Source: JBBPYC01 sp965218765 (GTDB lineage: Bacteria; Pseudomonadota; Gammaproteobacteria; Burkholderiales; Burkholderiaceae_C). Taken from it: DNA of 64,000 nt. The notes beneath the pieces were generated by a model. The model had not been told where the DNA came from and made no database searches. It saw only the letters and a list, made by a program, of their open reading frames with translations. This document shows, piece after piece, positions 61,249 through 64,000 of the stretch (positions are counted from its first letter, which is position 1; every line of letters begins with the position of its first letter). Both the position numbers and the translations under genes were made by a program. The stretch is from assembly GCA_965218765.1 (NCBI GenBank), contig CBDCLU010000002.1, positions 868,001 to 932,000 of the forward strand, in the 5' to 3' direction.

Positions 61249-62241
61249 TCAGTTCTTGATTGCTTCCGCTGCGCTTTTGGCGGCTTCGGCGGCACGTCTC
61301 ACAGCATCGGCGGCGTCACTTGCAGCTTCGGTCGCGCTGTTCGTCGAGCCGACAACAGCAGAAGCTGCGCTGTTCGACATCGCGCTGGCGGGCGCCGACG
61401 CAGCGCTGCTGCCCGCGCTATTGCTCGCTGCGGAAGCGGCATCACGCACCGCGCTGCCCGCTGCAGAAGCTGAGCCGCCGGCGGCCGAGGCCGAGTCGCG
61501 CATGCTGGCACCAGGGGCTGGGGCGGCGGCATCGCGCGCTGACGAAGGGACGGTTGACGCGGCGTCACGCGCTGCCATGCCCGTAGCCGAGGCAGCGTCG
61601 CGCACAGCGCTGCCTGCAGCAGATGCGGCATCGTTGGCGCCGGCGCCGACCGCAGAACCTGCACCGCTCGTCATGCTGCCTACAGCTGATGCAGCATCGC
61701 GCCCCGCCGCAGGCGCAGCTGAAGCCATGTCGCGCCTCGGAGAGCCTGCAGCTGACGCGGCATCGCGCACGGCATTGGCTGCTGCCGATGCGGTGCTGCT
61801 GGCGCCCGCGCTGGTCATGGAAGCGGCCTCGCGCGCACTGCTGCCAGCAGCAGATGCAGCGTCGACGGCCGAAGAGGCGGCTTCGCGCGCAGCGGATGCC
61901 GTTGCGGAAACAGCCTGCGATGCAGCACTGTCGACAGCCGACGCCGCACCGTGCGCAGAACTGGCCGTCATATCAGCTGCGCTTGCAGCGGCCGATGCCG
62001 CGCTGGCCGCTGATGAAGCTGCGGATGCAGCCGATGACGCCGTTGGCGTGGACGGCGCCACCACAGGAGGCGTCACCACGGCAGGTACTGGGGCAGGCGC
62101 GGGCTTGGGTGCTGGCGTCACGACCGGTGCAGGCGCAGCCTTTGGAGGTTCTTCCTTCTTGCCACACGCAGCTACGACGACGCTCATGACGGAAAGCAAG
62201 GCAAACTGTCTGGCAACGGTTCGTACGCGCAAGGATTCCAT
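61249..62241 (-). CDS. Ala/Ser-rich repetitive lipoprotein
   Basis: Protein of 330 aa from the ATG at 62241. Lipoprotein signal ending VVVAAC (about 25), a Pro/Ala linker (30-60), then about 265 residues of near-periodic helical repeats with units such as SAVRDAASA and AARDAAS. The periodicity (about 11 residues with one or two charged positions) resembles LEA-like or apolipoprotein-like amphipathic helices. It is probably an envelope or periplasm-spanning rod. It ends with EAAKSAAEAIKN. Function unknown. Confidence 0.75.
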   Translation of the reverse strand: MESLRVRTVARQFALLSVMSVVVAACGKKEEPPKAAPAPVVTPAPKPAPAPVPAVVTPPVVAPSTPTASSAASAASSAASAASAAASAADMTASSAHGAASAVDSAASQAVSATASAAREAASSAVDAASAAGSSAREAASMTSAGASSTASAAANAVRDAASAAGSPRRDMASAAPAAGRDAASAVGSMTSGAGSAVGAGANDAASAAGSAVRDAASATGMAARDAASTVPSSARDAAAPAPGASMRDSASAAGGSASAAGSAVRDAASAASNSAGSSAASAPASAMSNSAASAVVGSTNSATEAASDAADAVRRAAEAAKSAAEAIKN

Positions 62242-62464
62242 CGTCAAAACTCCTGAAAGTATGTATCGCACAGGTTGCTGGTCACCGCATGCTTCGGGCC
62301 GCCGTCGGCGACGGCTTCAGCCGGGTGTCGGCTGTTCATCAACGTCCGGACCTCATGTATCTTTCACCAGCAGCGAGTCCGACGTCCTGGTGTCAGATGC
62401 CGGCTAAAAGCGTTTTCATTATAGGTAGCGGACCACGAGTGGGCAGTGACCCATACAGCAGATT
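62242..62464. other. Intergenic region with probable promoter of the Ala/Ser-rich gene
   Basis: No gene seen. On the minus strand it precedes the lipoprotein gene; an AT-rich patch near 62410-62425 (TTTTCATTATAGG) may hold its -10 element. Confidence 0.4.
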
Positions 62465-62983
62465 TCAAAGCCCCAGCACATCGGCCGGGAATGCCGGCGC
62501 AGCGGTGCGCAGATGCTGATCGAGCAACTCGCGCATCGCAAGCCGTCGGTCGGAGTCACCGCTGGCAACACAGACGCTGCGCACGAGGTCGATCCGGTGC
62601 AGCACCCAATCAGAAGTCCAAAGCGCGCTGGGCAATGCTGACGGCGTCGACCGAATCGCGCCGCCAGTGCCCGTTGGTCGCCAGCAATCCACTTGATGCG
62701 ACCAACGCACGCGCCAGCGAAAAAATCGTGCATGTCGCCGCTTCATATCGTCATAGTGCTGGGCAAGGATGGTGAAGCGACAACCGGCACGTGCCCACGT
62801 GTCAAGCGCCGTTTCAGTCGCGCACTCGCCAAGGGGCCAATCGGCAAAGTCAGGATCGCAAAAGATCACCTGCGCGCAACCCATGTGCGCCCCTCGTTCG
62901 ATTGCCTGACGGATACATGCGCGAAAAGCTTCCCTACCCTCGATACGCCCTGCTGCCGGCAAATCCACCGCTTGTCGACCCAT
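62465..62983 (-). CDS. Hypothetical protein next to the ribosomal oxygenase
   Basis: About 172 aa from the ATG at 62983 (MGRQAVDLPAAGRIEGREAF); the frame is open upstream into the oxygenase gene, so the start could be earlier. It has an alpha/beta look: RQAIERGAHMGCAQVIFCDPDFADWPLGE, then WARAGCRFTILAQHYDDM and a basic RRHARFFRWRVRWSHQVDCW stretch. The pattern suggests a small Rossmann-like or GNAT-like domain, but I cannot name it. It follows the oxygenase gene by 23 bp and is probably co-transcribed. Confidence 0.6.
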   Translation of the reverse strand: MGRQAVDLPAAGRIEGREAFRACIRQAIERGAHMGCAQVIFCDPDFADWPLGECATETALDTWARAGCRFTILAQHYDDMKRRHARFFRWRVRWSHQVDCWRPTGTGGAIRSTPSALPSALWTSDWVLHRIDLVRSVCVASGDSDRRLAMRELLDQHLRTAAPAFPADVLGL

Positions 62984-63006
62984 ATCAACCGGTGCTGGGC
63001 GTCTGG

Positions 63007-64000
63007 TCACCGATGACTCCGCTGCAACGCGTTCGCGGAATCGGCGTGCAGCCAGCCGGCGTGCACCCATTCAAGCAGGCAACTTCGCAAGGCCAGACTG
63101 CACCCGCGCAGCTCCGCTGCAGCAAGTATGCGCCGGTCCGCAAGCTGGCGCAGCACTCGCGCATCGCGGCCGGACATCACGCGGCTTTCGCCGTTGAGGT
63201 AGATGCGCTTGTCGTCATAGAACATTCGGCTGCGCCGATCCAGCTTGAGTGGTGGCTGCAGCGCTGCTGCCTCCTGCGACGACTCAAGCACATCGAACCA
63301 GGCGGAGGGATGCGGTTCGCTCAGCCACTCGCCCAGTACGCGCTCGATCGTGCCGTGGCCGCGCAGCGCACCTGCTACTGCCTGGTGCGCGAAGCGACCA
63401 AGGGCTGACGGAATTGCGCCGGGTGTCGATACCGCAGCTTGCGCGGGATCACGATAAAGCCGCTGCGTTTCGGTCGCCATCAGTGCTGCATCATCGGCAA
63501 TGCGAGCAAGCATCTCCGCTGCCAATTCGTGCCGCGCCGGGGCTCGGAATCCGATCGAATAGGTGATGCAGTCCCCGCCGACCGCAGTGCCATCATGCGC
63601 CCAGTTGGGCGGCAGGTACAACATGTCGCCCGCATCCAGCACGAAATCCATTTGTGGCCTGAAATCCGCCAAAATTTTGAGCGGAAGGTCAGGCACAAGA
63701 CGGAGTTCAGCGTCATCCGGACGACCGATGCGCCAACGGCGCTGTCCGTGCGCTTGCAGCAGGAATACGTCGTAACGGTCTATGTGTGGGCCGACTCCGC
63801 CTAGCTCACTCGCATAACTGATCATCAGATCGTCAAAGCGCGCATCCGGAATGAATGTGAAATGCTGCTGGACCAGATCATGCGCAGCATCGTCGTGCCG
63901 ATCGATACCCTGGACGAGCAATGTCCAGCCAGGCCGCCCGAGTGGTGGCAGCGCACGCCTTGCAAACGGCCCGTGCCTTAAATGCCAGCTCCCTTCGACT
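63007..64000 (-). CDS. JmjC/cupin ribosomal oxygenase (RoxA/YcfD-like), 5' end cut by window edge
   Basis: 2-oxoglutarate/Fe(II) oxygenase; E. coli RoxA hydroxylates an Arg of ribosomal protein L16. The frame runs off the right edge, where it still reads GSWHLRHGPFARRALPPLGRPGWTLLVQGIDRHDDAAH in family style, so a start inside the window is not expected. Metal ligands are in HIDRYDVFLLQAHGQRRW (HxD) and the His of GDMLYLPPNWAHDG. The C-terminal part holds the dimerisation and winged-helix regions. Visible length about 331 codons. Confidence 0.88.
   Translation of the reverse strand, partial: VEGSWHLRHGPFARRALPPLGRPGWTLLVQGIDRHDDAAHDLVQQHFTFIPDARFDDLMISYASELGGVGPHIDRYDVFLLQAHGQRRWRIGRPDDAELRLVPDLPLKILADFRPQMDFVLDAGDMLYLPPNWAHDGTAVGGDCITYSIGFRAPARHELAAEMLARIADDAALMATETQRLYRDPAQAAVSTPGAIPSALGRFAHQAVAGALRGHGTIERVLGEWLSEPHPSAWFDVLESSQEAAALQPPLKLDRRSRMFYDDKRIYLNGESRVMSGRDARVLRQLADRRILAAAELRGCSLALRSCLLEWVHAGWLHADSANALQRSHR

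Overview
The window looks like a chromosomal segment of a high-GC betaproteobacterium of the order Burkholderiales, most likely Comamonadaceae-like. This is inferred from gene content: a Bug-type TctC binding protein, the cysI-DUF934-cysH-cysD-cysN sulfur operon, a DUF3305/DUF3306/polyferredoxin/TorD/FdhX formate dehydrogenase cluster, the prkA-yeaH-spoVR triad and a dapA-bamC-MBL neighbourhood. No 16S rRNA gene is present, so genus is not assigned.

Layout. 1-4.3 kb: peptide-type ABC transporter (dual ATPase, binding protein, permease cut by the edge), minus strand. 4.4-6.5 kb: acetate permease actP with its DUF485 partner. 6.6-13.7 kb: xerD, a PEP-mutase/isocitrate-lyase-like enzyme, a Bug binding protein, an AEC transporter, queG, tsaE and amiC. 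13.7-21.4 kb: sulfur assimilation. A 24-bp palindrome precedes a TSUP transporter, sulfite reductase, DUF934, APS reductase and ATP sulfurylase, then a 7Fe ferredoxin and a ferredoxin-NADP reductase that could power the sulfite reductase because no cysJ is present. 21.6-22.5 kb: a membrane-anchored receiver protein and a tiny exported peptide.

22.58-33.95 kb: an 11.4-kb integrated element bounded by a 45-bp direct repeat of the 3' half of tRNA-Arg(ACG). It carries a tyrosine integrase, an AlpA-like regulator, a rolling-circle-type Rep with a possible countertranscript RNA, an unknown membrane protein, an NrtR / calcineurin-like phosphatase / unknown-protein cargo module, an HNH remnant and a terminase-small-subunit-like HTH protein. 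The architecture resembles a PICI-like phage satellite. It has tandem 12-mer repeats near both ends (candidate integrase arm sites) and six copies of the near-palindrome TTGCAATCAATTGCAA, seen nowhere else in the window.

34.2-35.6 kb: ECF sigma factor and RskA-type anti-sigma factor. 35.9-36.8 kb: cation diffusion facilitator. 37.6-49.1 kb: respiratory formate dehydrogenase cluster, all minus strand (accessory DUFs, polyferredoxin, TorD chaperone, Tat peptide, FdhA/B, lipoprotein, cytochrome b, Ala/Ser-rich exported protein, FdhD). 49.5-51.0 kb: galE and an H-NS-like protein. 51.5-56.4 kb: prkA-yeaH-spoVR stress triad. 56.5-64.0 kb: DUF1223 protein, a membrane protein, dapA, bamC, an MBL hydrolase, an Ala/Ser-rich repeat lipoprotein, an unknown protein and a JmjC-type ribosomal oxygenase cut by the right edge.
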